Part shown: positions 10,307-21,500 of the stretch, one piece after another
Position numbering within the stretch: the stretch's first letter is position 1
Layout of the letters: every line of letters starts with the position of its first letter
From: Diphasiastrum complanatum
Lineage: Eukaryota > Streptophyta > Lycopodiopsida > Lycopodiales > Lycopodiaceae
NCBI GenBank assembly: GCA_029204225.1
Contig: CM055112.1
Location: 21,642,578-21,706,577 of the forward strand
Reading direction: 5' to 3'
DNA: 64,000 bases
Position numbers and translations under genes: made by a program
Notes under the pieces: generated by a model
What the model was told of the DNA's origin: nothing
What the model saw: only the letters and a program-made list of their open reading frames with translations
Database searches by the model: none

Positions 10307-11260
10307 TCAAGTCACCTACAACTTCAATCATTCTCGCACCAAAAGGTTTATCTCTACCTCTCCAACCTGCTTCTTGAGGTTGAGTAGTAGTATCTTGAGA
10401 TGTATCCTCATGTTCATCACTTGGAAAGTCAATTAATGGATTATCATCAGGAGGAATCCTCACTATACCATATTTTCCACTAGATGTGTCTATCTTATCA
10501 ACATCCTCATCTTCATACATGTTGGATTTATCAAAGATAACATCACGGCTTACATGAATTTTGTTTTCCACTGGATCAAAACATCTATAGCCCTTCACAC
10601 GATCATCATATCCTAGGAATATACACTTGATAGCTTTCACATCAAGTTTACGTCTCTCTTCCTTAGGAATGTGTACAAAGGCCTTACATCCAAAGATTCG
10701 CAAGTGATTCACCTTTGGCTTCTTCTTCGTGAATGCCTCCTCAGGTGTTATCTTTGGTATGGCAATGGTAGGACTTCTATTTTGAAGATAGACAACCATA
10801 CTACATGCTTCTGACCAAAAATCTTTTGGTCATTTCATTTCAGCTAGCATAGATTTGGCACTTTCTACAATCGTACGATTCTTGTGTCTAGCTACACCAT
10901 TGAGAGCAGGAGTATGAGCTTGCGTAAATTGTCTTTTGATCCCACATTGGTCAAAAAGATCATTGAAGTCATTAGACTTGTACTTAGCTCCACTATCTGA
11001 TCTTAGAACTTTGATCTTCCTACCTATCTGAATTTTGACCAATGCTTTGAAGCTTTTGACCAATGCATCTGATTTCTTCTTCAAGAAGTAAATCCACATC
11101 TTACATGACATATCATCAATAAAGGTCATTAAATAGAAGGCTATACCTAAGGACATACTCCTCATAGGCTCGCATAAATCTATGTGGATCAAATCCAGGA
11201 TGTTCTTTGCACTTGCAAAACCACCTTTATTGAACTTCTCTCGATGCTATGTATTTGTGA
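10307..11260 (-). pseudogene. Copia integrase fragment, inverted
   Basis: Minus-strand frame carrying the end of the GAG-pre-integrase/linker region and the integrase core: HIDLCEP, TFIDDMSCKMWIYFL, LRSDSGAKY (second Asp), and GVARHKNRT where the catalytic Glu is expected (VAER in intact family members), so the Glu appears lost. One TGA interrupts the frame near 10830 (…LAEMK stop PKDFW…). It continues through the integrase C-terminal region (KVNHLRIFGCKAFVHIP, SRDVIFDKS). No reverse transcriptase follows: it abuts the gag of element A at 10306. The 5' side is cut by the tandem Copia at 11265. Confidence 0.8.
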
Positions 11261-11264
11261 TGAG

Positions 11265-12002
11265 TGTGAAGAATTGAAAAAGATTATCTATGTTAGATAT
11301 AGGGGTCTTATGTTTTTTACATCAAGCATCTAGGTGTAGGATGTTGATAGGAATAAATTTGGCATAGATGGCAAAATTGTGCATTTCCACTTGTAATGCC
11401 ACTATTGAGCCAAAATAGAGTAAGAGGCTAAACACTTGATAATTAGAGTGTAGACAAGTGTAAAGTTTTTGTTTGATGAATTCCAAGAGGTCCAATAGGA
11501 TATAGAGGTGGAACCTTGTGAGGTCCAATAGGAAATTGAGGTGTGCTTGAATATAGTCCAATAGAATTAAGAGGTGCATAGATCAATGATCCAATAGGAT
11601 CAAGAGGTGACAAAATGTGATCCAATCATAGTTAAGCATAGTGGTAGCTCGTGGACCTATTAGTATCATTGTACTCCTCATTTTGATGTTAATTGATTTG
11701 GTGATTTCATGGATTTTGTGAGTTATTGGATTTCTAGCTTTCTCTCTCTACCCGAGAGCTCTTGATGCATTTTCTCTCTCTACCCGAGGAGAGCAGCTTT
11801 TTTTTAATTAGATTATTTTTTGAATACTTCCCACACGTGTGAGTGAGAGTTGGAAGTGATTGAATGCATGTAGTAGTGTGTTTTTGCCATAGGATTCAAG
11901 ATTGATCTTGAATCTCAATATAGTCTTGATCTTGGTGCATCTACACACCTTAGGAGATCACAAGTACATGTAGTGGACAGTCCAGACGTGTGAAATTTAA
12001 CA
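11265..12002 (+). repeat. LTR 1 of Copia B
   Basis: 738 bases, TGTGAAG...TTAACA, followed by a primer site. It carries pairs of CTCTCTCTACCCGAG motifs near 11740-11790. Confidence 0.9.
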
Positions 12003-12019
12003 TGGTATCAGTGCCTACC
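12003..12019 (+). promoter_or_regulatory. Primer-binding site, Copia B copy 1
   Basis: TGGTATCAGTGCCTACC directly after LTR1. It differs from the usual TGGTATCAGAGC at one base. The same sequence follows LTR2 at 17121. Confidence 0.75.
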
Positions 12020-12759
12020 TAAGGTTACCATGCATTTTGATCCATCTAAGTGAAAAAATTTTCATCAATCTTGAGCTAGAAGTTGTCAAGGCCCATTTTC
12101 CTAGCTATATTGTTCAATCTTGGATCAAAAGAGATCAAAAGGACATTGATTGGGTCTGACCTGGTACTGTACGGAATCAGGTGCTCAGACACGTGTGAGG
12201 AACATCCAATTTCAGTTTGGAAGTTCTCTCTCATGTTTGATCCATTTATCTTGCTTGATAGCTTGTTTTGAAGCTATTTTTGTCTAGTTTCTGTTGCAAT
12301 CAGTTTCATTCCATTTGGTTGAGCCAATCAAAAGTTATAAGCTTTTGAAGAGGGTTAGGTAGGGCACCTAGACCTGGGTGGACACATTTGGTTTGGTCAA
12401 GAGACTGCTTGGTTGATCCAAAATCACAGTTGTATGCTTGCCAATCTCATCTATATGTGATCTAGGCACTGTTTTGAGATCTTAGCCATTTTGTTTCATG
12501 CAATATCATTGTATTTGAGTCAAATTTGGTTTCTTAGTGTATTTCACACGTGCTAAGAGTGTTAGATCCTAACTTTGCCTATACTCCATCATTTGATGTG
12601 AAATAGATCTTGTTTTAGAGAGATTTGAGTAGCTAGTGAGAATCAATTCACAAATTGTTGTAAGATCTTTCATAGGAGGAGATAGTACTCAATTATTGGA
12701 TCCTATTGAAAGTGTGTAACAACATTTATTGTTCATCATTTGAGTTTTCTTCACTTCAA

Positions 12760-13338
12760 ATGTCTTCAATGGGTTCATCCTTGTTGGAACCAAGTGAAAG
12801 ATTTTGGTGATTCCATCAATCAAAATGAGCTAGTTCAAGTCATTCTCAATGGCTTGAGAAGTGAATTTGATAATCTTGTCCAATCCTATGCCATTAAGGA
12901 GTAGCTACCAAGTTTGGAGGCTCTCCAAAGTGTGCTAATTTCAGAAGAATCAAGACAAGAGTACAAGCTCTTGAGGATGGACAAGCTTTCTCTCACTCAT
13001 AATGATGGCAAAGCTCTCTTTGCCAAGGATAAGCACAAAGAGAGGAGCAAGAACCAACATCAACCCCCTCAAGCAAGGACAAAGTCAAATCCAAAGACAA
13101 AGATGAGGAGGAAGATGATTCCTCTAATGCTTCATCATCCAAACTCAAGAAGAAGAAGAAGATCAAGTGCTTTTATTGTGGCAAGAAAGGTCATTATGCC
13201 ACCAATTGCTTCAAAAAGAAGAATCAACTCAAGCAAGCCAATATTACCAATGAGAAGGAAGACACTATTGCAAGTGATGGAGAGGGATCTCTTATGGTCT
13301 CTAGTTTCTCATCTACTCCTTTCAAGAAGGACGGCCTA
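12760..13338 (+). pseudogene. Copia B gag remnant, copy 1
   Basis: A plausible gag start (MSSMGSSLLEPSE) at 12760 runs directly into a late gag segment (ELVQVILNGLRSEFDNLVQ), so most of the capsid domain is deleted. A TAG follows at 12902-12904, then LEALQSVLISEE..., a frameshift near 13060, an acidic/Lys-rich linker and an intact zinc knuckle CFYCGKKGHYATNC at 13168-13209. The gag cannot give a full capsid protein. All of these lesions recur in copy 2. Confidence 0.8.
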
Positions 13339-13368
13339 TGATATATTGATAGTGGAGCCTCTTCACAT

Positions 13369-14739
13369 ATGTGTAGCTCCAAGGACTCTTTCTCTTCTAT
13401 TGCACCTTATGATGGAGTGAAGAAATCAATATACACTGCAAATAATTTTGAATGTCCTATTGAAGGCATAGGGAACATTCCCTTGAAGCTTGCATCCTCT
13501 AAAGTTTTTTCTCTCTCTAGAGTTCTTTATGTACCTAAGCTTACCAAGAATCTTATTAGTGTTGGCCAATTGCTTGATAATGGCCTTGATGTAAAATTCA
13601 ATGTTGATACTTGCACTATCAAGAAGAATGATGAGATACTTGCATTAGGATCTAGATTTGGTGGCATCTATAAACTAGATCCAAATGAGTATGTGAATGC
13701 TTGTAATGTTGCTCTTGTGAACAAGCTCTCTATGGAGGAATTATGGCATAGGAGGTTGGGACATCCCAACTACAAATCCATGCTCTCTATGATCAAAGAA
13801 TCCAAAGCTATTGGCTTGCCAAAGTCATTCTCCAAGAAGATCAAGCCTTGTGAGGCTTGTGCTATTGCTAAATCTCACAAAAAACCATTTACAAGATCTT
13901 CTATCAAAAGCAAGCATCCTTTGGAGTTAATCCACTCGGATGTGCATTTCTCATCAACTACAAGCAAGGGAGGAGTCACTTGTTTTGTTACTTTCATTGA
14001 TGATTACACAAGATTCACTTGGATATATCTTCTTGCTTCAAAATCTATGGTGTTTGATCATTTCCTTATTTTCAAAGCTTATGTAGAGAAGCAATTCTCA
14101 TTCAAGATTAAAGCTCTTAGAAGTGATGGAGGTGGTGAATATATCTCCAATAAATTTCAAGATTTTTGTGAGCTTGAAGGCATTAAAAGAGAGTTTTCTT
14201 GTGCCTACTCTCCATCTCAAAATGGAGTGGCCGAGAGAAAGAATAGATCTCTATGTGAATGTGCAAAATCTATGAGAATTGAGGCATCTTTGCCCAAAGA
14301 TTTTTGGGGAGAAGCCATTAATTGTGCAAATTATCTTTGCAATAGGCTCCCACATATAGCTCTTGGAGGAAAGTCACCATATGAAATCTTATTTTTGAAG
14401 AAGCCTAAGGTTGATCGCCTTAGAGTTTTTGGATGCTTATGCTTTGTCCATATTCCCTTGGAAACAAGGAAGAAGGAAGATCCTAGTGCATGCAAAGGGA
14501 TCATGGTTGGATACTCATCCACCAAGAAGGCCTATAGAGTCTTTATACTCTCTACTTCTCAAGTTATTGAAAGTAGAGATGTTGTCTTTCATGAAGATCA
14601 ACACTCATCATTTGAAGAGGCCGAGATCAAGAAATCTATGGATGCATCATCAATTATTGATTTTGAAGACAATCATGATGTGATGGGGTCGAGATTTGAA
14701 GAAGACTCTCCTCGGATTTTTTACCAAGAAGATCCATGA
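13369..14739 (+). CDS. Copia B protease-integrase ORF, copy 1
   Basis: 456-residue open frame. Just upstream, in the same frame, is the protease active-site motif YIDSGASSHM, but a TGA at 13339-13341 takes the place of the usual Trp before it, so this ORF begins inside protease. It then has the protease tail (VLYVPKLTKNLISVGQL), the GAG-pre-integrase zinc site (ELWHRRLGHPN...CEACAIAK), the integrase core with HSDVHF, LRSDGGGEY and GVAERKNRS (D,D,E triad present), and the C-terminal VFGCLCFVHIP and SRDVVFHED region. It ends by frameshift into the reverse transcriptase frame, probably in the T6 run at 14717-14722. Confidence 0.9.
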   Translation: MCSSKDSFSSIAPYDGVKKSIYTANNFECPIEGIGNIPLKLASSKVFSLSRVLYVPKLTKNLISVGQLLDNGLDVKFNVDTCTIKKNDEILALGSRFGGIYKLDPNEYVNACNVALVNKLSMEELWHRRLGHPNYKSMLSMIKESKAIGLPKSFSKKIKPCEACAIAKSHKKPFTRSSIKSKHPLELIHSDVHFSSTTSKGGVTCFVTFIDDYTRFTWIYLLASKSMVFDHFLIFKAYVEKQFSFKIKALRSDGGGEYISNKFQDFCELEGIKREFSCAYSPSQNGVAERKNRSLCECAKSMRIEASLPKDFWGEAINCANYLCNRLPHIALGGKSPYEILFLKKPKVDRLRVFGCLCFVHIPLETRKKEDPSACKGIMVGYSSTKKAYRVFILSTSQVIESRDVVFHEDQHSSFEEAEIKKSMDASSIIDFEDNHDVMGSRFEEDSPRIFYQEDP

Positions 14740-16364
14740 GAGATAGATCCGAGCCTAAGAGGCTCTCATATGTTGACAAAGGCAAACAAGTGGATCTTGA
14801 TTCCACTTATTATGTTTTTTATGTCTCTCATGAAGAGCCAAAGAATGTACAAGAGGCACTCAATACCAAGGAGTGGTATGATGCCATGAAGCAAGAGTAT
14901 GATGCATTGATCACCAACAATACTTGGGAGCTTGTGGATCCTCCTTCCAACAAGCATGTGATTGGTTGCAAGTGGGTATTTCGGATCAAGTTCAATCATG
15001 ATGGCACCATCAACAAGCATAAAGCAAGATTATGTGCCAAAGGATTTGCTCAAATCCATGGTCTTGATTATGAGGAGACCTTTGCACCCGTTGCAAAGAT
15101 GGTGACAATAAGAATTCTTATTTCTCTTGCTTGTTTTTTCAAGTGGAAGGTGTTCCAATTAGATGTATCCAATGCTTTTCTAAATGGTTATCTTGAGGAG
15201 GAGATCTATATGGAACAACCTCAAGGATTCATCAAGGATGAGTCCAAAGTGTGCTTGCTCTTCAAAAGTCTTTATGGACTCAAGCAAGCACCAAGATCAT
15301 GGTATTCAAGACTTAACTCTTTTCTTATCTCACTAGGATTTACTCTTAGTGACTATGATCCTTCCATGTGTCTAAAGTTTGTTGATAGCAATATTGTCAT
15401 TCTTCTAATTTATGTTGATGACATTATTCTTTGTGGAAGTTGTATCAAGCTAGTTGATGAAACCAAACTAGCACTTGGATGTGAGTTTAAAATGCAAGAT
15501 CTAGGAGAGATACATTACATCCTAGGCCTAGAAATTGATTTTTATGAAAATCATGTCTTTATATGCCAATCTAGATATGCTCACTCTATGTTGAAAAAAT
15601 TCCATATGGAAAATTCTAAGAGCATAGATACTCCAATGGGGCAAATTGTAAAAGATTCTAATAAAGGTGATGAAAGATCCTTTGAGGACATCACACTTTT
15701 TAGGAGTCTTGTAGGCTCCTTGATTTGGCTTACCATTACTAGGCCCGATCTTAGTTTTTGTGTGCACAAATTGAGTCAATTTATGCAAGAACCTAAGATC
15801 CATCATTGGAAGATGGCCAAGAGGATTCTAAGATATGTATCTTCATCTTGTGATTATGGTCTACTCTATAAAAGTGAAGATCTATCCATTATTGGCTACT
15901 CGGATTCGGACTTTGCAAGTGACAAGATGGATCGAAAGTCTATTAGTGCATACACTATCTTTCTTGGATCTTGGCTTTCCAAAAAGCAAGATACTATATC
16001 TCTCTCTTCATGTGAGGCCGAGTACAAAGCACTCACTACAACTACCAAAGAAGTGCTTTGGATCAAGAGGTTATTAATGGAACTAAAGTGCATCAAGGAA
16101 GATGATCTACCAATGATCAAGTGTGATAACATCTCGGCCCAAGCTCTTGCCAATAATCCCATATTTCATGCAAGAAGCAAGCACATAGAAGTGGCACACC
16201 ATTTTGTGAGAGAAAAGCTTATTGGAGGAGAAATCTATTTCGAGCATGTCAACTCGTCCTCTTGTATTGCCGATCTACTCACCAAGCCTTTGAGCAAAAG
16301 TGCTTTCATCAAGCATAGATCTAATCTTGGAGTTATATCAAGATCAATGTTCAAATCTTCATAG
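14736..16364 (+). CDS. Copia B reverse transcriptase-RNase H ORF, copy 1
   Basis: 542-residue open frame overlapping the previous stop by four bases (ATGA). Domains in order: linker; RVT_2 reverse transcriptase with GCKWVFRIK, FQLDVSNAFLNG, SLYGLKQAPRSWY and the catalytic IYVDD; then Ty1/Copia RNase H with YSDSDFAS, SISAYTIFLG, SSCEAEYKAL and the terminal DLLTKPL region. All key residues look intact. In relatives protease, integrase and RT share one frame, so the split here is a lesion. The polypurine tract (AGGAGGAG) lies just before LTR2. Confidence 0.92.
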   Translation: MRDRSEPKRLSYVDKGKQVDLDSTYYVFYVSHEEPKNVQEALNTKEWYDAMKQEYDALITNNTWELVDPPSNKHVIGCKWVFRIKFNHDGTINKHKARLCAKGFAQIHGLDYEETFAPVAKMVTIRILISLACFFKWKVFQLDVSNAFLNGYLEEEIYMEQPQGFIKDESKVCLLFKSLYGLKQAPRSWYSRLNSFLISLGFTLSDYDPSMCLKFVDSNIVILLIYVDDIILCGSCIKLVDETKLALGCEFKMQDLGEIHYILGLEIDFYENHVFICQSRYAHSMLKKFHMENSKSIDTPMGQIVKDSNKGDERSFEDITLFRSLVGSLIWLTITRPDLSFCVHKLSQFMQEPKIHHWKMAKRILRYVSSSCDYGLLYKSEDLSIIGYSDSDFASDKMDRKSISAYTIFLGSWLSKKQDTISLSSCEAEYKALTTTTKEVLWIKRLLMELKCIKEDDLPMIKCDNISAQALANNPIFHARSKHIEVAHHFVREKLIGGEIYFEHVNSSSCIADLLTKPLSKSAFIKHRSNLGVISRSMFKSS

Positions 16365-16382
16365 ATAATTCTTTAGGAGGAG

Positions 16383-17120
16383 TGTGAAGAATTGAAAAAG
16401 ATTATCTATGTTAGATATAGGGGTCTTATGTTTTTTACATCAAGCATCTAGGTGTAGGATGTTGATAGGAATAAATTTGGCATAGATGGCAAAATTGTGC
16501 ATTTCCACTTGTAATGCCACTATTGAGCCAAAATAGAGTAAGAGGCTAAACACTTGATAATTAGAGTGTAGACAAGTGTAAAGTTTTTGTTTGATGAATT
16601 CCAAGAGGTCCAATAGGATATAGAGGTGGAACCTTGTGAGGTCCAATAGGAAATTGAGGTGTGCTTGAATATAGTCCAATAGAATTAAGAGGTGCATAGA
16701 TCAATGATCCAATAGGATCAAGAGGTGACAAAATGTGATCCAATCATAGTTAAGCATAGTGGTAGCTCGTGGACCTATTAGTATCATTGTACTCCTCATT
16801 TTGATGTTAATTGATTTGGTGATTTCATGGATTTTGTGAGTTATTGGATTTCTAGCTTTCTCTCTCTACCCGAGAGCTCTTGATGCATTTTCTCTCTCTA
16901 CCCGAGGAGAGCAGCTTTTTTTTAATTAGATTATTTTTTGAATACTTCCCACACGTGTGAGTGAGAGTTGGAAGTGATTGAATGCATGTAGTAGTGTGTT
17001 TTTGCCATAGGATTCAAGATTGATCTTGAATCTCAATATAGTCTTGATCTTGGTGCATCTACACACCTTAGGAGATCACAAGTACATGTAGTGGACAGTC
17101 CAGACGTGTGAAATTTAACA
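16383..17120 (+). repeat. LTR 2 (shared middle LTR) of Copia B
   Basis: 738 bases; serves as 3' LTR of copy 1 and 5' LTR of copy 2. It matches LTR1 far better than LTR3, which places the recombination point at or left of the LTR start. A primer site TGGTATCAGTGCC follows. Confidence 0.9.
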
Positions 17121-17877
17121 TGGTATCAGTGCCTACCTAAGGTTACCATGCATTTTGATCCATCTAAGTGAAAAAATTTTCATCAATCTTGAGCTAGAAG
17201 TTGTCAAGGCCCATTTTCCTAGCTATATTGTTCAATCTTGGATCAAAAGAGATCAAAAGGACATTGATTGGGTCTGACCTGGTACTGTACGGAATCAGGT
17301 GCTCAGACACGTGTGAGGAACATCCAATTTCAGTTTGGAAGTTCTCTCTCATGTTTGATCCATTTATCTTGCTTGATAGCTTGTTTTGAAGCTATTTTTG
17401 TCTAGTTTCTGTTGCAATCAGTTTCATTCCATTTGGTTGATCCAATCAAAAGTTATAAGCTTTTGAAGAGGGTTAGGTAGGGCACCTAGACCTGGGTGGA
17501 CACATTTGGTTTGGTCAAGAGACTGCTTGGTTGATCCAAAATCACAGTTGTATGCTTGCCAATCTCATCTATATGTGATCTAGGCACTGTTTTGAGATCT
17601 TAGCCATTTTGTTTCATGCAATATCATTGTATTTGAGTCAAATTTGGTTTCTTAGTGTATTTCACACGTGCTAAGAGTGTTAGATCCTAACTTTGCCTAT
17701 ACTCCATCATTTGATGTGAAATAGATCTTGTTTTAGAGAGATTTGAGTAGCTAGTGAGAATCAATTCACAAATTGTTGTAAGATCTTTCATAGGAGGAGA
17801 TAGTACTCAATTATTGGATCCTATTGAAAGTGTGTAACAACATTTATTGTTCATCATTTGAGTTTTCTTCACTTCAA

Positions 17878-18456
17878 ATGTCTTCAATGGGTTCATCCTT
17901 GTTGGAACCAAGTGAAAGATTTTGGTGATTCCATCAATCAAAATGAGCTAGTTCAAGTCATTCTCAATGGCTTGAGAAGTGAATTTGATAATCTTGTCCA
18001 ATCCTATGCCATTAAGGAGTAGCTACCAAGTTTGGAGGCTCTCCAAAGTGTGCTAATTTCAGAAGAATCAAGACAAGAGTACAAGCTCTTGAGGATGGAC
18101 AAGCTTTCTCTCACTCATAATGATGGCAAAGCTCTCTTTGCCAAGGATAAGCACAAAGAGAGGAGCAAGAACCAACATCAACCCCCTCAAGCAAGGACAA
18201 AGTCAAATCCAAAGACAAAGATGAGGAGGAAGATGATTCCTCTAATGCTTCATCATCCAAACTCAAGAAGAAGAAGAAGATCAAGTGCTTTTATTGTGGC
18301 AAGAAAGGTCATTATGCCACCAATTGCTTCAAAAAGAAGAATCAACTCAAGCAAGCCAATATTACCAATGAGAAGGAAGACACTATTGCAAGTGATGGAG
18401 AGGGATCTCTTATGGTCTCTAGTTTCTCATCTACTCCTTTCAAGAAGGACGGCCTA
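17878..18456 (+). pseudogene. Copia B gag remnant, copy 2
   Basis: Same as copy 1 shifted by 5118 bases: truncated gag start, capsid deletion, TAG at 18020-18022, frameshift, and zinc knuckle at 18286-18327. No difference from copy 1 was noticed in this part. Confidence 0.8.
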
Positions 18457-18486
18457 TGATATATTGATAGTGGAGCCTCTTCACAT

Positions 18487-19857
18487 ATGTGTAGCTCCAA
18501 GGACTCTTTCTCTTCTATTGCACCTTATGATGGAGTGAAGAAATCAATATACACTGCAAATAATTTTGAATGTCCTATTGAAGGCATAGGGAACATTCCC
18601 TTGAAGCTTGCATCCTCTAAAGTTTTTTCTCTCTCTAGAGTTCTTTATGTACCTAAGCTTACCAAGAATCTTATTAGTGTTGGCCAATTGCTTGATAATG
18701 GCCTTGATGTAAAATTCAATGTTGATACTTGCACTATCAAGAAGAATGATGAGATACTTGCATTAGGATCTAGATTTGGTGGCATCTATAAACTAGATCC
18801 AAATGAGTATGTGAATGCTTGTAATGTTGCTCTTGTGAACAAGCTCTCTATGGAGGAATTATGGCATAGGAGGTTGGGACATCCCAACTACAAATCCATG
18901 CTCTCTATGATCAAAGAATCCAAAGCTATTGGCTTGCCAAAGTCATTCTCCAAGAAGATCAAGCCTTGTGAGGCTTGTGCTATTGCTAAATCTCACAAAA
19001 AACCATTTACAAGATCTTCTATCAAAAGCAAGCATCCTTTGGAGTTAATCCACTCGGATGTGCATTTCTCATCAACTACAAGCAAGGGAGGAGTCACTTG
19101 TTTTGTTACTTTCATTGATGATTACACAAGATTCACTTGGATATATCTTCTTGCTTCAAAATCTATGGTGTTTGATCATTTCCTTATTTTCAAAGCTTAT
19201 GTAGAGAAGCAATTCTCATTCAAGATTAAAGCTCTTAGAAGTGATGGAGGTGGTGAATATATCTCCAATAAATTTCAAGATTTTTGTGAGCTTGAAGGCA
19301 TTAAAAGAGAGTTTTCTTGTGCCTACTCTCCATCTCAAAATGGAGTGGCCGAGAGAAAGAATAGATCTCTATGTGAATGTGCAAAATCTATGAGAATTGA
19401 GGCATCTTTGCCCAAAGATTTTTGGGGAGAAGCCATTAATTGTGCAAATTATCTTTGCAATAGGCTCCCACATATAGCTCTTGGAGGAAAGTCACCATAT
19501 GAAATCTTATTTTTGAAGAAGCCTAAGGTTGATCGCCTTAGAGTTTTTGGATGCTTATGCTTTGTCCATATTCCCTTGGAAACAAGGAAGAAGGAAGATC
19601 CTAGTGCATGCAAAGGGATCATGGTTGGATACTCATCCACCAAGAAGGCCTATAGAGTCTTTATACTCTCTACTTCTCAAGTTATTGAAAGTAGAGATGT
19701 TGTCTTTCATGAAGATCAACACTCATCATTTGAAGAGGCCGAGATCAAGAAATCTATGGATGCATCATCAATTATTGATTTTGAAGACAATCATGATGTG
19801 ATGGGGTCGAGATTTGAAGAAGACTCTCCTCGGATTTTTTACCAAGAAGATCCATGA
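18487..19857 (+). CDS. Copia B protease-integrase ORF, copy 2
   Basis: 456 residues, identical in sequence to the copy 1 ORF at 13369. It carries the same upstream TGA in protease (18457-18459) and the same frameshift at the T6 run before reverse transcriptase. Shared lesions show that both copies descend from one already defective element. Confidence 0.9.
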   Translation: MCSSKDSFSSIAPYDGVKKSIYTANNFECPIEGIGNIPLKLASSKVFSLSRVLYVPKLTKNLISVGQLLDNGLDVKFNVDTCTIKKNDEILALGSRFGGIYKLDPNEYVNACNVALVNKLSMEELWHRRLGHPNYKSMLSMIKESKAIGLPKSFSKKIKPCEACAIAKSHKKPFTRSSIKSKHPLELIHSDVHFSSTTSKGGVTCFVTFIDDYTRFTWIYLLASKSMVFDHFLIFKAYVEKQFSFKIKALRSDGGGEYISNKFQDFCELEGIKREFSCAYSPSQNGVAERKNRSLCECAKSMRIEASLPKDFWGEAINCANYLCNRLPHIALGGKSPYEILFLKKPKVDRLRVFGCLCFVHIPLETRKKEDPSACKGIMVGYSSTKKAYRVFILSTSQVIESRDVVFHEDQHSSFEEAEIKKSMDASSIIDFEDNHDVMGSRFEEDSPRIFYQEDP

Positions 19858-21482
19858 GAGATAGATCCGAGCCTAAGAGGCTCTCATATGTTGACAAAGG
19901 CAAACAAGTGGATCTTGATTCCACTTATTATGTTTTTTATGTCTCTCATGAAGAGCCAAAGAATGTACAAGAGGCACTCAATACCAAGGAGTGGTATGAT
20001 GCCATGAAGCAAGAGTATGATGCATTGATCACCAACAATACTTGGGAGCTTGTGGATCCTCCTTCCAACAAGCATGTGATTGGTTGCAAGTGGGTATTTC
20101 GGATCAAGTTCAATCATGATGGCACCATCAACAAGCATAAAGCAAGATTATGTGCCAAAGGATTTGCTCAAATCCATGGTCTTGATTATGAGGAGACCTT
20201 TGCACCCGTTGCAAAGATGGTGACAATAAGAATTCTTATTTCTCTTGCTTGTTTTTTCAAGTGGAAGGTGTTCCAATTAGATGTATCCAATGCTTTTCTA
20301 AATGGTTATCTTGAGGAGGAGATCTATATGGAACAACCTCAAGGATTCATCAAGGATGAGTCCAAAGTGTGCTTGCTCTTCAAAAGTCTTTATGGACTCA
20401 AGCAAGCACCAAGATCATGGTATTCAAGACTTAACTCTTTTCTTATCTCACTAGGATTTACTCTTAGTGACTATGATCCTTCCATGTGTCTAAAGTTTGT
20501 TGATAGCAATATTGTCATTCTTCTAATTTATGTTGATGACATTATTCTTTGTGGAAGTTGTATCAAGCTAGTTGATGAAACCAAACTAGCACTTGGATGT
20601 GAGTTTAAAATGCAAGATCTAGGAGAGATACATTACATCCTAGGCCTAGAAATTGATTTTTATGAAAATCATGTCTTTATATGCCAATCTAGATATGCTC
20701 ACTCTATGTTGAAAAAATTCCATATGGAAAATTCTAAGAGCATAGATACTCCAATGGGGCAAATTGTAAAAGATTCTAATAAAGGTGATGAAAGATCCTT
20801 TGAGGACATCACACTTTTTAGGAGTCTTGTAGGCTCCTTGATTTGGCTTACCATTACTAGGCCCGATCTTAGTTTTTGTGTGCACAAATTGAGTCAATTT
20901 ATGCAAGAACCTAAGATCCATCATTGGAAGATGGCCAAGAGGATTCTAAGATATGTATCTTCATCTTGTGATTATGGTCTACTCTATAAAAGTGAAGATC
21001 TATCCATTATTGGCTACTCGGATTCGGACTTTGCAAGTGACAAGATGGATCGAAAGTCTATTAGTGCATACACTATCTTTCTTGGATCTTGGCTTTCCAA
21101 AAAGCAAGATACTATATCTCTCTCTTCATGTGAGGCCGAGTACAAAGCACTCACTACAACTACCAAAGAAGTGCTTTGGATCAAGAGGTTATTAATGGAA
21201 CTAAAGTGCATCAAGGAAGATGATCTACCAATGATCAAGTGTGATAACATCTCGGCCCAAGCTCTTGCCAATAATCCCATATTTCATGCAAGAAGCAAGC
21301 ACATAGAAGTGGCACACCATTTTGTGAGAGAAAAGCTTATTGGAGGAGAAATCTATTTCGAGCATGTCAACTCGTCCTCTTGTATTGCCGATCTACTCAC
21401 CAAGCCTTTGAGCAAAAGTGCTTTCATCAAGCATAGATCTAATCTTGGAGTTATATCAAGATCAATGTTCAAATCTTCATAG
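19854..21482 (+). CDS. Copia B reverse transcriptase-RNase H ORF, copy 2
   Basis: 542 residues, identical to the ORF at 14736, with the YVDD motif and RNase H residues present. It is followed by the polypurine tract and LTR3. Confidence 0.92.
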   Translation: MRDRSEPKRLSYVDKGKQVDLDSTYYVFYVSHEEPKNVQEALNTKEWYDAMKQEYDALITNNTWELVDPPSNKHVIGCKWVFRIKFNHDGTINKHKARLCAKGFAQIHGLDYEETFAPVAKMVTIRILISLACFFKWKVFQLDVSNAFLNGYLEEEIYMEQPQGFIKDESKVCLLFKSLYGLKQAPRSWYSRLNSFLISLGFTLSDYDPSMCLKFVDSNIVILLIYVDDIILCGSCIKLVDETKLALGCEFKMQDLGEIHYILGLEIDFYENHVFICQSRYAHSMLKKFHMENSKSIDTPMGQIVKDSNKGDERSFEDITLFRSLVGSLIWLTITRPDLSFCVHKLSQFMQEPKIHHWKMAKRILRYVSSSCDYGLLYKSEDLSIIGYSDSDFASDKMDRKSISAYTIFLGSWLSKKQDTISLSSCEAEYKALTTTTKEVLWIKRLLMELKCIKEDDLPMIKCDNISAQALANNPIFHARSKHIEVAHHFVREKLIGGEIYFEHVNSSSCIADLLTKPLSKSAFIKHRSNLGVISRSMFKSS

Positions 21483-21500
21483 ATAATTCTTTAGGAGGAG

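Noticed and set aside
12914-13420. 168-residue ORF in the Copia B gag region
   Set aside because: Only the first part is gag; after about 13060 it is an out-of-frame reading of the zinc-knuckle region.
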